Origin: Phycisphaerae bacterium
GTDB lineage: Bacteria > Planctomycetota > Phycisphaerae > FEN-1346 > JAACEH01
Direction: 5' to 3'
Assembly: GCA_012729015.1 (NCBI GenBank)
Contig: JAAYDY010000101.1
Coordinates: 1-64,000 of the forward strand
DNA: 64,000 nucleotides
Shown: piece after piece, positions 33,044 through 41,282 of the stretch
Numbering within the stretch: position 1 is the first letter of the stretch
How the letters are laid out: every line of letters begins with the position of its first letter
Program-made: the position numbers and the translations under genes
The notes under the pieces: model-generated
Databases searched by the model: none
What the model saw: only the letters and a program-made list of their open reading frames with translations
What the model was told of the DNA's origin: nothing

Positions 33044-33109
33044 GGCCCCAGCCTACCCGCGCCGCCGAGCAGTTGTCAACCCCAGGGGGACAGGACGAGC
33101 GGAAGGTTA

Positions 33110-33138
33110 TTGACGGACCGGGCTCGGATCAGTAGCAT
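33110..33138 (+). promoter_or_regulatory. promoter of the glycan operon
   Basis: TTGACG (33110-33115), 17-bp spacer, TAGCAT (33133-33138); 5 of 6 and 4 of 6 matches. The next start codon is at 33289. Confidence 0.5.
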
Positions 33139-33288
33139 GTGTGGCCGTTCAGGACGCCGCAGGATGCAACTGGAAGGCGTCCTCTTTTATTGCGGTCCCG
33201 GCCGTCGCAGGGCGGGGGGCTGCACAGTGGGAAGCCAGTCCCGGCGCCGCCGGGCTCGAGATCGGGGCTTTCGGGCCTCAAGGAACGC

Positions 33289-34371
33289 ATGAGCCAGACC
33301 AACCACCACAGCACCTCTTCGACCGACGCTCCGGGCGTTACCGTCGTCTGCCTCAACTACAAGGGCAAGACCGTGCTCCCGGATTGCCTGGAGAGCCTGC
33401 GGCGGCAGACCTACCCGAATCTGCACGTCATCGTCGTCGAGAACGCCAGTGGCGACGGCAGCGCCCAGATCGTCCGCGAGCGGTTTCCCGAGGTCGAGCT
33501 GATTGAGAACGCCGAGAACCTGGGTTTCGGCGGCGGCAACAACGTCGGTCTGGCGGCCGTGCGGACGCCCTTTGCCGTGATGCTCAACAACGACACGGAG
33601 CTCGATCCCGAATGCATCGCCGAGATGGTCCGCGTGATGCAGTCGGATCCGACGGTCGGCGCGGTGGCCTCGAAGATTCTTCTGAAGTTCAACGATCTGC
33701 GGATCGACGCCGCGGGGATCGAGATCTGCCCCGACGGGCTGGCCCTGGGCCGCGGGCGCTGGCATCCGAAAGAGGACTACGCCGACGAAGCCGAAGTCTT
33801 CTTCGTGAGCGACTGTTGCGGCATGTACCGCATGGCCATGATCGAGTCCATCCGCCTCAAGGGCTTCGGCCGCCAGGGCTGGGAGATTTACGACGAGGAC
33901 TTCTTCGCCTACGCCGACGAGACCGATCTGGGCTGGCGTGCCCAGTTGGCGGGCTGGTCGTCGCGGTACGCCCCCAGGGCCGTCTGCTACCATTGCCATT
34001 CGGCGTCTACCGGCAGCGTCCATCCGCGAAAGGTCTACTGGGTCGAGCGCAACCGCATCTGGGTCGGCGTGAAGAGTTTCCCCCTGTGGCTGCTGGCGTG
34101 GGGCGGCTGCTACATGGTGGCCCGTTACGCGTGGCAGGCCTGGGGCGTGTTTTCCGGAAAAGGGCGTGCAGGAGAGTTCCGCAAAGAGTATAGTGCTGTG
34201 CGTTTGGCCCTGGTGCTGGTGAAAGCCTGGCTGGGCGCCCTGTGGGGGTTGCCGCGCATGTGCCGCAAGCGGTGGGCGATCGCCCGGACCCGGCGGATCG
34301 GCGCGTCGCAGATTCGCGGCCTGTTGCGGCGGTTCGGCATCCCGGCCAAGAGCGTGGCGCTTCGCAACTGA
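33289..34371 (+). CDS. family 2 glycosyltransferase (rhamnosyltransferase-like)
   Basis: A 360-residue GT-A enzyme. The nucleotide-sugar site is VTVVCLNYKG at the N-terminus and NNDTELD (residues 100-106). NLGFGGGNNVG (78-87) is a loop common in WbbL/RfbF-type rhamnosyltransferases. Acceptor-side motifs include CCGMYRMAMIE and the catalytic YDEDFFAYADETDLGWR. It would transfer a sugar from a nucleotide donor to a growing surface glycan or lipid at the cytoplasmic face. AAGGAA lies 6 bp upstream of the ATG. It is the first gene of a six-gene plus-strand cluster. Confidence 0.9.
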   Translation: MSQTNHHSTSSTDAPGVTVVCLNYKGKTVLPDCLESLRRQTYPNLHVIVVENASGDGSAQIVRERFPEVELIENAENLGFGGGNNVGLAAVRTPFAVMLNNDTELDPECIAEMVRVMQSDPTVGAVASKILLKFNDLRIDAAGIEICPDGLALGRGRWHPKEDYADEAEVFFVSDCCGMYRMAMIESIRLKGFGRQGWEIYDEDFFAYADETDLGWRAQLAGWSSRYAPRAVCYHCHSASTGSVHPRKVYWVERNRIWVGVKSFPLWLLAWGGCYMVARYAWQAWGVFSGKGRAGEFRKEYSAVRLALVLVKAWLGALWGLPRMCRKRWAIARTRRIGASQIRGLLRRFGIPAKSVALRN

Positions 34372-34388
34372 CGTCTGGAGACAAGAGC

Positions 34389-35513
34389 ATGATTCCCGTA
34401 TTCCGTCCGAGCTACGGTCAGGAAGAGTTCGATGCCGTCCGCGAGGTGATGTCCAGCGGTTGGGTGGGCCTCGGCCCCAAGACCCGCGAGTTCGAGGAGA
34501 AGTTCCAGGCCTACCTCGGCTCCGGCTACGCCTCGGCCCTCAACAGCGGCACCGCCGCCCTGCATCTGGCCATGCTCATGGCCGACATCAAGGGCCGCGA
34601 AGTCATCACCACGCCGATGACCTTCGTCTCGACCAACCACGCCATCCTTTACTCAGGCGGCATCCCGGTGTTCGCCGACATCGAGCCCGACACGTGCAAC
34701 ATCGACGCCGACTGCGTCGAGAAGCTCATCACGAAGAAGACCCGCGCCATCGTCGTGGTCCACTACGGCGGCCACGCCTGCCGCATGGACAAGATCATGC
34801 GCCTGGCCCGCAAGCACAAGCTCCTGGTCATCGAGGACTGCGCCCACGCCGCCGGCGGCGAGTTCAAGGGCAAGAAGCTCGGCACGTTCGGCGACTTCGC
34901 GTGCTTCAGCTTCCACGCCGTCAAGAACCTGGCCACCGGCGAGGGCGGCATGCTCGTCTGCCGCCGCAAGGCCGACTACCAGCACGCCACCCGGCTGCGG
35001 TGGCTCGGAATCAGCAAGGACACCTGGAGCCGCGAGACCAAGGTCAAGTACTCCTGGTACTACTTCGTCGAAGAGGTGGGCTGGAAGGCGCACCTGAACG
35101 ACATTCCGTCGGCCATCGGCATCGTGCAGCTTCGCCGCCTGGACCAGACCAACGCCGCCCGACGCGAGCGGGCCGAACGCTACGGCCGCGAGCTGGCCGA
35201 CCTGGACTGGATGACGCTGCCCGTCGTCCAGCCGAACACGGCCCCGGCGTGGCACAACTACGTCATCAAGACCGAGCACCGCGACGGCCTGAACGCCTGG
35301 CTGGCCCAGCGCGGCATCGCGACCGGCGTCCACTACATCCCCAACAACCATTATCCGATGTACAAACGCTGCAAGGGCAAGACCCCCGTGTGCGAGAAGG
35401 TCTGGGCCACGTTGCTGACGTTGCCGCTCTTCCCGGACCTGACGGCCGACGAGCAGTCGCAGGTGATTGCCGAGATTCGCGCCTACGGCCGCGACAAGGG
35501 CCTGAACGCATAA
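34389..35513 (+). CDS. DegT/DnrJ/EryC1/StrS sugar aminotransferase
   Basis: A 374-residue PLP enzyme. The N-terminal IPVFRPSYGQEEFDAVREVM, then the NSGTAALHLAM phosphate-binding region, then VIEDCAHAAGGEFKGKKLG and the PLP lysine Lys179 in FSFHAVKNLATGEGG. It converts a keto-nucleotide-sugar to an amino sugar with glutamate as donor, feeding the neighbouring transferases. The exact sugar is unknown. It follows the glycosyltransferase gene by 17 bp, with GGAG upstream of the ATG, so it is cotranscribed. Confidence 0.92.
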   Translation: MIPVFRPSYGQEEFDAVREVMSSGWVGLGPKTREFEEKFQAYLGSGYASALNSGTAALHLAMLMADIKGREVITTPMTFVSTNHAILYSGGIPVFADIEPDTCNIDADCVEKLITKKTRAIVVVHYGGHACRMDKIMRLARKHKLLVIEDCAHAAGGEFKGKKLGTFGDFACFSFHAVKNLATGEGGMLVCRRKADYQHATRLRWLGISKDTWSRETKVKYSWYYFVEEVGWKAHLNDIPSAIGIVQLRRLDQTNAARRERAERYGRELADLDWMTLPVVQPNTAPAWHNYVIKTEHRDGLNAWLAQRGIATGVHYIPNNHYPMYKRCKGKTPVCEKVWATLLTLPLFPDLTADEQSQVIAEIRAYGRDKGLNA

Positions 35514-35528
35514 GCTTCATCTGAATAC

Positions 35529-35635
35529 CGTGGCACGGGTCTTGCCTGTGCGTCCACGGGCATCCTGCCCGTGGAGCGGACACAGAGAGCTGGGCCCGGA
35601 CGGCCCCGCGACGCACAGGCAAGACCCGTGCCACG
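35529..35635. repeat. 26-bp perfect inverted repeat (family D core)
   Basis: CGTGGCACGGGTCTTGCCTG followed by TGCGTC (35529-35554) is repeated exactly inverted at 35610-35635, 55 bp apart. The unit resembles the GTGGCACGGGCATCTTGCCC cores of the copies at 40267, 44099 and 44856. It lies in the gap between the aminotransferase and methyltransferase genes. Confidence 0.8.
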
Positions 35636-35670
35636 ACAGAGGCCGATCTCAGACAGAGCCCGAAACGGAT

Positions 35671-36684
35671 ATGACCGCCTTGACCGACGCGACTCAATGC
35701 GACGCCTCCGCCGTGCCGACCGCCGAACGCGAGACGGTGGCCTGTCCGCTCTGCGCCACCGAGGCTACCGAGCCGGTCCTTCGCAAGCAGGACCGCTACG
35801 GCTCCAACGAGTGGTTCGACGTCGTCCGCTGCACCGGCTGCGGCCTCATGCGCGTCAACCCGCGACCGCCGGGGGCGGCCATCGCCCGCTACTACAACGA
35901 TACCTATAGCTGGAAAGCCGACGAGCCCGTCCAGGGCCTGTTGCCGCGCATGATCCACGGGGCCGAGCACTGGTACCGTTTCCATCTGCTGCGGTACGAG
36001 GCCCGCAAAGTGCTGCGATTCTGCCGCCCGAGGCCCGGCGCCGAGGTGCTCGACGTGGGCTGCGGCTCCGGCGACCGCCTGCTCGTGTACCGCGAGCTCG
36101 GCCTGGAGCCGTACGGTGTCGAGATCAGTTCGGCCGCCGCCTACGCCCGCGACCACCTGGGCCTGCGCGTCCGGTGCGGCACGCTTCGCACCGCCGCCTA
36201 CGAGAACGACCAGTTCGACCTCGTCACGCTGTACAATGTGCTGGAGCACCTGCACGAGCCGAACGAGGAACTCGACGAGATCCATCGCATCCTGCGGCCG
36301 GGCGGGTGCCTTGTGATCGAGGTGCCCAACGCCGACTGTCTCCAGTTCCGCCTGTTCGGTGCGCGGTGGTCGGCGCTCGACGTGCCGCGCGACCTGGCGT
36401 ACTGGACCGTGCCTCGCCTGCGCCGCATGATGGACAAGCATCGCTTCGAGGTGACGCGCGTCGATCAATGGACCAGTTGGCTGCACCCGCCGATGATCGT
36501 GCTGACGCTGTGTCCGGGGCTGGACCCGCGCCGCGTCTGGGCCGAGGCCGCCGGCGGCGGAGGGCAGGGCATCGTCAGCCGCGCCCTCTGGGGAGCCATG
36601 ACCCTCCTCACGCCGCCGATCACGTTCGTCGAGAGTCTCGTCGGCCGCGGCAGCAGCATGGTCTTCTACGCCCGCAAGGCGTAG
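35671..36684 (+). CDS. class I SAM-dependent methyltransferase with N-terminal zinc-binding Cys pairs
   Basis: A 337-residue product. A zinc-ribbon-like start (CPLCATEATEPV...CTGCGLMRVNPRP) precedes a class I fold with SAM motif LDVGCGSGD (from Asp128), acidic EISSAAAYA and DLVTLYNVLEHLHEP. This architecture is common for methyltransferases in sugar and glycan clusters that act on nucleotide-sugar or glycan hydroxyls. The TAG stop (36682-36684) is the end of the GTAG foot of a family E palindrome, so a repeat sits flush on the 3' end. The start ATG has a weak ribosome site. Confidence 0.85.
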   Translation: MTALTDATQCDASAVPTAERETVACPLCATEATEPVLRKQDRYGSNEWFDVVRCTGCGLMRVNPRPPGAAIARYYNDTYSWKADEPVQGLLPRMIHGAEHWYRFHLLRYEARKVLRFCRPRPGAEVLDVGCGSGDRLLVYRELGLEPYGVEISSAAAYARDHLGLRVRCGTLRTAAYENDQFDLVTLYNVLEHLHEPNEELDEIHRILRPGGCLVIEVPNADCLQFRLFGARWSALDVPRDLAYWTVPRLRRMMDKHRFEVTRVDQWTSWLHPPMIVLTLCPGLDPRRVWAEAAGGGGQGIVSRALWGAMTLLTPPITFVESLVGRGSSMVFYARKA

Positions 36685-36706
36685 GGGCGGCGGGTGAGCC
36701 GTCCCT
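36681..36706 (+). repeat. GTAG-foot palindrome, family E
   Basis: GTAGGGGCGGCGGGTGAGCC followed by GTCCCTG: a degenerate relative of 37349-37374. Its foot contains the stop codon of the methyltransferase gene. Confidence 0.55.
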
Positions 36707-36749
36707 GCGCCGTCGGATGAGCGACGTTGTGTGAGGTCTGTGGGCCGCT

Positions 36750-37328
36750 ATGACCGAAACGCCGCAACAGCAGTTCCATCGCGTCCGCTATCATGTCCTC
36801 CGCGAGGCCATGAAACGGTCCATTCGCGGTTTCGTCCTGGTTCGCGTCCTGGTCAACCTGTGGCTGATGCTCCGCACGCGGTCGATCATCCATCCGCTGG
36901 CCCGCATCGACTGGAACGTGACCATCGGACGCCGGTGCTTCATCGGCAAGGCGACCATCGACACCCTCGGTGGCAACGGCCGCATCGAAATCGGCGACGG
37001 CTCGATCATCTACAGCGAGTGCGACCTGATGTGCCACCACTGGAGCCGCATCGTCATCGGACGAGACGTCCTGTTCACGCGGAAGGCCTCGGCCATCACC
37101 GGCGGGCACAAGTTCGCCGACCGCGATGCCACGATTATCTCGCAGGGCATCGCCACGGCCGACATCGTCGTCGAGGACGATTGCTGGATCGGCTACCGCG
37201 CGACGCTCCTGCCGGGCGTCCGCGTCGGCAAGGGCACCGTGGTGGCCGCCGGGGCCGTCGTGACCAAGGATCTGCCGCCCATGGTCGTCGCCGGCGGCGT
37301 GCCGGCCAAGGTCATCCGGCAGCGGTAG
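36750..37328 (+). CDS. hexapeptide-repeat acyltransferase (left-handed beta-helix)
   Basis: A 192-residue product. Hexapeptide turns are visible in DWNVTIGRRCFIGKATIDTL, GRIEIGDGSIIY and IVVEDDCWIGYRATLLPGVR, ending in the family signature GKGTVVAAGAVVTKDLPPMV, then PAKVIR. The catalytic His is probably in GGHKF or MCHHW. The N-terminal 40 residues are basic with a hydrophobic patch (FVLVRVLVNLWLMLR), suggesting peripheral membrane contact. It probably O-acetylates a sugar of the glycan made by this cluster. It starts 65 bp after the methyltransferase gene. Confidence 0.85.
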   Translation: MTETPQQQFHRVRYHVLREAMKRSIRGFVLVRVLVNLWLMLRTRSIIHPLARIDWNVTIGRRCFIGKATIDTLGGNGRIEIGDGSIIYSECDLMCHHWSRIVIGRDVLFTRKASAITGGHKFADRDATIISQGIATADIVVEDDCWIGYRATLLPGVRVGKGTVVAAGAVVTKDLPPMVVAGGVPAKVIRQR

Positions 37329-37348
37329 CCCGGCCACGCAACGCTGTT

Positions 37349-37374
37349 GTAGGGGCGGCTCGCGAGCCGCCCTG
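37349..37374 (+). repeat. GTAG-foot palindrome, family E
   Basis: GTAGGGGCGGCTCGCGAGCC followed by GCCCTG: a perfect GGCGGCTC/GAGCCGCC hairpin. It sits between the two acyltransferase genes. Confidence 0.75.
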
Positions 37375-37404
37375 TTTGGGACCGCTATCAGGAGCATCAT
37401 CAAC

Positions 37405-37983
37405 GTGGGACTCGTTCTCGGCCTCATCAACCTCGTTCGTGTCACGTTCTGGCGGCTGGTGCTGCTCGTTCGCGGCGGCGGACGCATCGGACGCGGCTGC
37501 CGCTTCCAGCCCGGCGTCGTCCTGGCCTCGGCCCGCGGGCGGCCCATCCTCCTCGGCGATCACGTCCAGCTCATGCGCGGCGTGGTCCTCTCGACCAGCC
37601 AGTCCGGCAAGATCGTCCTCGGCGACCACGTCTACATCGGCGAATACGGAGTCGTCACCAGCAACGCCGAAATCCACATCGAACGCGACACGATCATCGC
37701 GCCGCACGTGGACCTCGTGGACTTCAACCACGGCACCGACGATTTGTCCGTCACCGTCATCAACCAGCCCGTCGACGCCGCGCCCATCCACATCGGCCGC
37801 GATGTCTGGCTCGGCGCCAAGGTCACCGTTGTCCGCGGCGTCACCATCGGCGACCAGGCCGTCGTCGGCACCGGATCGGTCGTCAACCGTGATGTCCGCC
37901 CGCGCGGCGTCGCCGTCGGCGTCCCAGCCCGGGTGATCCGCACCCGCGGCGAGCCGCGACACAAGGACGCCGCCGACTCGTGA
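37405..37983 (+). CDS. hexapeptide-repeat acyltransferase
   Basis: A 192-residue left-handed beta-helix protein, paralogous to the gene before it. Repeats include GRIGRGCRFQPGVVLASARG, GKIVLGDHVYIGEYGVVTSN and IHIGRDVWLGAKVTVVRGVT. The end signature is IGDQAVVGTGSVVNRDV, then VGVPARVIR. A His in VDFNHGTDD is a likely catalytic residue. The GTG start follows AGGAG. Its 3' end overlaps the next gene by four bases (GTGA), showing operon transcription with the flippase-like protein. Confidence 0.85.
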   Translation: MGLVLGLINLVRVTFWRLVLLVRGGGRIGRGCRFQPGVVLASARGRPILLGDHVQLMRGVVLSTSQSGKIVLGDHVYIGEYGVVTSNAEIHIERDTIIAPHVDLVDFNHGTDDLSVTVINQPVDAAPIHIGRDVWLGAKVTVVRGVTIGDQAVVGTGSVVNRDVRPRGVAVGVPARVIRTRGEPRHKDAADS

Positions 37984-38981
37984 AACGCCCCCGCGCACAG
38001 CTTCTCTGGCTCGCCATCGGCCTGATTCTGCTGGCCGCCGTCATCTACTGGAACGATCCGGCCGCCATCTGGCGGGCCTTCCTGGCCGCCCTGGGCCGCC
38101 CCTGGCTCCTGCTCGGCGCGATGGGCCTCTTTGCCGCCACGCAAGCCGGCTTCTATCTCAAGTGGCACCTCATCAGCCGCCTGGCCGGCGCCGACCCCGA
38201 CGCCCGCCAATCCCTCCGCCTCTTCGCCACGCTCTATCTCGTCGGCACCTTCACTCCGGGCCGCGCCGGCGAACTCGCCGTGCCCCTGATGATGCGCGGC
38301 GGCGCCCGCCTCACCGGCGTCGCCCTCGTCAACCGCATCCTCGAAAGCTCCGTCACCGTCCTCATGGGCCTCGTGGCCATTGTCATGGTCGTCGCCTCCG
38401 GTCACACGATCCTCCACGCGATGGTGCTGGCCGCCTTCCTCGGCCTCTTCGTTGTGGCCATGATCGTCCTCAGCCGACGCCGCCTCACCGAGCGGCTGCT
38501 GGGCGTCGTGCGCTTCTTCCTGCGGCCGGTCGCGAAACTGCGGCCCGTGGCCTGGGCCCTGGCCAAGGAGCAGCAGGTCGAGGCCCATCTCGGCCCGTTC
38601 TACGAGGCCAACGAGCGGCTCCTGCGCCTGCCCAACGTCCTGCTCTTCTGCGGCATCATGCTCGCCATCTGGCTCATGATGGTCGCCGCCAATTACCTCC
38701 TCATCCTCGCCACCGTCGGCGACGTTGTGGCCGCCTCGCACGTCCTGGCCGCCATCGCCGTCTCGGCCGTCGCCATGTTCCTGGCCCCCGTGCCCGGCGG
38801 CGTCGGCGTCAGCGAATGGGGTGTCATCGCCTTCTTCCAGAGACTCGGCTACTCGCACAACTTCGCCCCGTTCCTCCTGCTCAGCCGAATCGGCCTGTAC
38901 ATCGTCATCGTTCTGTTCTATCTTGTCGGCGTGTGGCTTGGCCGCGAACTGCCGCCCGCCGAGCCCCGCGCCGAGCTCTGA
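37980..38981 (+). CDS. lysylphosphatidylglycerol synthase TM region / UPF0104 flippase-like membrane protein
   Basis: A 333-residue polytopic protein with about eight helices (for example LLWLAIGLILLAAVIYW, LLLGAMGLFAATQAGFYL, VLLFCGIMLAIWLMMVAANY, YIVIVLFYLVGVWLG). Family signatures are TFTPGRAGELAVPLMMR and PVPGGVGVSEWGVIAFF. Members are suspected lipid or glycolipid flippases, or membrane parts of aminoacyl-lipid synthases; no synthetase domain is attached here. Its position at the end of a glycan operon favours a role in moving a glycolipid across the membrane. The GTG start overlaps the preceding stop. Confidence 0.85.
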   Translation: MKRPRAQLLWLAIGLILLAAVIYWNDPAAIWRAFLAALGRPWLLLGAMGLFAATQAGFYLKWHLISRLAGADPDARQSLRLFATLYLVGTFTPGRAGELAVPLMMRGGARLTGVALVNRILESSVTVLMGLVAIVMVVASGHTILHAMVLAAFLGLFVVAMIVLSRRRLTERLLGVVRFFLRPVAKLRPVAWALAKEQQVEAHLGPFYEANERLLRLPNVLLFCGIMLAIWLMMVAANYLLILATVGDVVAASHVLAAIAVSAVAMFLAPVPGGVGVSEWGVIAFFQRLGYSHNFAPFLLLSRIGLYIVIVLFYLVGVWLGRELPPAEPRAEL

Positions 38982-39074
38982 TCCGAGGCGATTCGTCGCG
39001 CAGGCTGCCCCGGCACGACAACGCCGCGACGCTGAGGCCGACAAACCAGGTCTACCGCAAAGGGGAGGTCTTCC

Positions 39075-39515
39075 ATGGCAGAGGTCATCGTTCTGTTCGA
39101 TTCCCGCGGCGGCAACACCCGCGCCGTCGCCGAGTGCATCGCCGAAGGCGCCGCGATGGTCCCCGGCGTGACGGCCCGCCTCATGGCCGCCGCCGACCTC
39201 GACGTGGCCTCCCTGGCCGCCGCCCAGGCCATCGCCGTCGGCTCCCCCAACTACTTCTCCTACATGAGCGGCCACGTCAAGACCTTCTTCGATCTGACCT
39301 ACCGCAACGCCGCCTTCAAGGGCAAGCCCTTCGTGGCCTTCAGCACCCACGCCGGCGGCGGCGGCATCTGCGCCGTCATCGAGAAGCTGGCCACGTCCGT
39401 CGGCATGGCCCAGGTGACCGACGGCATCGACATCCTCAACGCGCCGGCCGGCAACCAGCTCAAGGAGTGCCGGAAACTCGGCCAGCAACTCGGCCGCGCC
39501 GCCGCCAACGCCTGA
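39075..39515 (+). CDS. flavodoxin-family protein
   Basis: A 146-residue product. The FMN phosphate loop is FDSRGGNTRAVAECIAEG, in place of the usual SxTGNT. The two other FMN loops are VGSPNYFSYMSGHVKTFFD and STHAGGGGICAVIEKLA. It is the short-chain (flavodoxin-like) size and probably a cytoplasmic electron carrier or quinone-reductase-type flavoprotein. A strong GGGGAGG precedes the ATG. The gap from the flippase-like gene is 93 bp, so it may be the last gene of the same transcript or separate. Confidence 0.85.
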   Translation: MAEVIVLFDSRGGNTRAVAECIAEGAAMVPGVTARLMAAADLDVASLAAAQAIAVGSPNYFSYMSGHVKTFFDLTYRNAAFKGKPFVAFSTHAGGGGICAVIEKLATSVGMAQVTDGIDILNAPAGNQLKECRKLGQQLGRAAANA

Positions 39516-39647
39516 CCGACCGCAACCGACGGCCGCGGATTCCCGATGGACGGTGTACCGCGGCGGGGGGATAATCGTATCGGGTTCGGCACGGCCTCGA
39601 CGCCGTGCCGCCGAGATCACGATCCGCTGGCAGAAGGAGGGATTTCC

Positions 39648-40253
39648 ATGACACGCGCCACAAAGTTCCTGGCTGTTGCAGCCGTTCTGGCGACGATTCT
39701 TGTCGGATGCTCGTCGAAGAAGCCGAGCAGGGAGTCGGCCGGGACGACGCCTCCGGCCTCCACTCAGGCTCCCGATGCGGTCGAGCCGCAACGCGACGAT
39801 GCGGCCGCCCCGGCCGCGCCGACCGTCACGGCCACCGTTGCGGGCGGAAAGATCCGCACGGGCATGACCTACGACGAGGTCGTTGCCCAGCTCGGCGAGC
39901 CCACAACGAAGATGGCCCTCGGCGAGATGCTTCAGTGCGCTTGGGAGAAGGACAGCTCGGCCGTCGTCGTCCACTTCCAGGACGACAAGGCCATGGCCGT
40001 CCACTACGGCGGCGAGTCCTCCGAAGCCCCGGCCGCCGACGCCGGCAAGGTTGCAGCCAATTTCTCGAAGGTCAAGATCGGCATGAGCGAGGACGAGGTG
40101 GACAAGCTGCTTGGCCCAGCGACGAAGTCCGGCGGCGCCGGCGACGGCGACACCGCCTTCGCCGTCAAGCAGTGGGTGGCTGGCGACGACGTCTATGTCG
40201 TGACGTTCATGAACGGCAAGGTCCAGGTGACGCACAAGGAAGCCGGCGAATAG
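39648..40253 (+). CDS. lipoprotein with two SmpA/BamE-like repeats
   Basis: A 201-residue product. The signal is LAVAAVLATILVGC with a lipobox. An Ala/Pro-rich linker is followed by two copies of a ~45-residue motif: GMTYDEVVAQLGEPTTKM and GMSEDEVDKLLGPATKSGG, each followed by a Trp/Val strand region. This is the pattern of the SmpA/OmlA (BamE) fold, known as small outer-membrane assembly or periplasmic lipoproteins. The role here is unproven. GAAGGAGGG upstream supports the ATG at 39648 over an upstream in-frame ATG. Confidence 0.75.
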   Translation: MTRATKFLAVAAVLATILVGCSSKKPSRESAGTTPPASTQAPDAVEPQRDDAAAPAAPTVTATVAGGKIRTGMTYDEVVAQLGEPTTKMALGEMLQCAWEKDSSAVVVHFQDDKAMAVHYGGESSEAPAADAGKVAANFSKVKIGMSEDEVDKLLGPATKSGGAGDGDTAFAVKQWVAGDDVYVVTFMNGKVQVTHKEAGE

Positions 40254-40625
40254 CACTACAACGCGACAGCCGTGGCACAGGCATCTTGCCCGTGCGTCGC
40301 AGGGCCATCCTGGCCCTGCAAAGCGCCCTTCGCTCGTGGGTCCCGGCCAATGTCGCGATGCAGCGTTGTAGTCATGGGCGGTTGCCGCACGTCACGTCTG
40401 TGGCCAGGGGTGCACACTCTGGTCCGGACTTCGTCCGGCCTCCAAAGTGTGCACCCCCCCGTTGCTGCGGTGCGAGAGCCTGCGCACCTGAAAAAACATG
40501 ACGTGCACCCCGGCTCGAACTCGCAGACGGTTTCCTGTTGCACGCCTCGGCGGCTGTGGGTAGACTCGTCGGCAATCCGTCAGTGTCCTTGTCGCCTCTG
40601 TTCCTCTACCGGAAGGAGAACGTGA
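40254..40625. other. intergenic region with a family D core and a long hairpin
   Basis: 372 bp without a gene. At about 40267-40318 is a family D-like stretch (CCGTGGCACAGGCATCTTGC). At 40407-40457 is a 51-nt hairpin described separately. Nothing else was recognised. Confidence 0.6.
40407..40457. repeat. 51-nt hairpin
   Basis: The outer 12-bp arms GGGGTGCACACT/AGTGTGCACCCC are perfect. The inner arms CCGGAC-TTC-GTCCGG are perfect. Short asymmetric spacers separate them. There is no T tract after it, so it is more likely a repeat or a structured processing site than a terminator. Confidence 0.6.
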
Positions 40626-41282
40626 ATGCGGCCCTTCAGCTCGGCGATGCTCCTGGGCGCCACGCTGCTGGTCTTTGCGGCCGGCTGCGATCCCACCCCC
40701 GAAACCTACAGCCTCGAAGGCCACCGGCTGTACCAGGCCGGCGAATTCCGCCAGGCCACTGCGGCATTCGAGAATGCCGCGCGACTGGAACCCCAGAACG
40801 CCACGCACCATTTCAACATGGCCGCGTCACTCGAGGCCAACGGCCAGATCGACGAGGCCATCCACGCGTACTGGATGGCCACGCGCCTGGACCCAGGCCT
40901 TGTCGAGGCCCATGTGAACATGGCCCGATGCTGGATCGCCCTCGGCAACCACGACCGGGCCATCGAGGCGTACAAGCGAGGCTGCGAGTTGAATCCTCTA
41001 TCGGCCGTGCCCTACTACCGCTTCGGCCAGTACTGGCAGGAGCGCGGCGACATGGCACAGGCCGAGAGCTGGCTCCGCAAGGCCGTCAGCCGCAACCCCA
41101 ACGACGCCCAGGCCCATCATCTGCTCGGCGAGTTCCTGATTGCCGCGGGCCAGCGCGACGAGGGCCTCGTCCACTATCGCAAGAGCCTGGAGCTTCAGCC
41201 GATCAACCCCCAGGTGGCCCAGAAACAGTACGACCTGGTCGAGAAAGACCGCGTACCGGAACCCACGCAGCCGGTCCAATGA
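40626..41282 (+). CDS. TPR-repeat lipoprotein
   Basis: A 218-residue product. The signal is AMLLGATLLVFAAGC. Four to five tetratricopeptide repeats follow, for example YQAGEFRQATAAFENAARLE, LEANGQIDEAIHAYWMATRL, IALGNHDRAIEAYKRGCELN and QERGDMAQAESWLRKAVSRN. TPRs bind other proteins. It is membrane-anchored, facing the periplasm. AAGGAG precedes the ATG. Its TGA overlaps the ATG of the S1/P1-type gene (ATGA), so the two products are made together and may interact. Confidence 0.85.
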   Translation: MRPFSSAMLLGATLLVFAAGCDPTPETYSLEGHRLYQAGEFRQATAAFENAARLEPQNATHHFNMAASLEANGQIDEAIHAYWMATRLDPGLVEAHVNMARCWIALGNHDRAIEAYKRGCELNPLSAVPYYRFGQYWQERGDMAQAESWLRKAVSRNPNDAQAHHLLGEFLIAAGQRDEGLVHYRKSLELQPINPQVAQKQYDLVEKDRVPEPTQPVQ

